From CAYVQU01 sp964453155 (GTDB taxonomy: Bacteria; Chloroflexota; Anaerolineae; Anaerolineales; UBA11858), in the NCBI GenBank assembly GCA_964453155.1, contig CAYVQU010000087.1, positions 1 to 21,214 on the forward strand: a stretch of 21,214 nt of DNA. Reading direction: 5' to 3'. The notes below the pieces were generated by a model, which worked only from the letters and a program-made list of their open reading frames with translations, made no database searches and was not told the origin of the DNA. Shown piece after piece: positions 21,183 to 21,214 of this stretch (its first letter is position 1; every line of letters starts with the position of its first letter). Both the position numbers and the translations under genes were made by a program.

Positions 21183-21214
21183 ATGAGTTTATCAGGTTGA
21201 AAGCGAAAAAAGAC

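Overview
The window looks like a chromosomal stretch from a bacterium, most likely a Chloroflexota (Anaerolineae-like) member. The arguments are: a secreted protease ending in the short YIPLVIR-type tail that I associate with exported Chloroflexota proteins; several genes without a Shine-Dalgarno (SD) site, one with a -10 box almost touching its start codon; a MoxR/DUF58/DUF4129 operon; an AIM24-family protein; and a strict-anaerobe glycyl radical enzyme. The lineage is an inference. No phage, IS element, CRISPR array or rRNA is visible. Base composition and gene style look even, so I see no sign of a recent island.

Layout. 1-4663 (+): an intrinsic terminator and possible leader ORF, an MFS efflux pump, and a family 2 beta-galactosidase (LacZ type). 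4664-4817 (-): tRNA-Pro(GGG) with a clear promoter and its own terminator, converging on lacZ. 4913-10812 (+): a tight cluster encoding an M23 peptidase lipoprotein, a large secreted subtilisin, a probable FG-GAP lipoprotein and a cytosolic Rossmann dehydrogenase overlapping it by ATGA. 10846-11606 (+): an AIM24/TIGR00266 protein with its own promoter, ending at a 19-bp bidirectional terminator.

11672-15831 (-): alaX (alanyl-tRNA editing), then hypE (glycyl radical activase) and hypD. Every active-site residue I recall for trans-4-hydroxy-L-proline dehydratase is present in HypD at a constant offset of 4. Hydroxyproline would be dehydrated to pyrroline-5-carboxylate; the reductase that makes proline is not in the window. 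16054-19892 (+): moxR, DUF58, DUF4129. 19919-20944 (+): a class II HDAC-like amidohydrolase. 20945-21214: a good sigma70-type promoter and a 12-bp palindrome leading out of the window.

Most worth a second look: three unrelated imperfect-palindrome elements packed between 15042 and 17050, one of which supplies the end of moxR; the leader in front of the MFS pump; the leaderless-looking M23 gene; the C-terminal tail of the subtilisin; the Cys-to-Asp change in AlaX; and the intercistronic hairpin between hypE and hypD. I do not see a clearly new, self-contained biological system. The secreted peptidase/lipoprotein/dehydrogenase cluster and the MoxR operon without its usual partners are the closest candidates.
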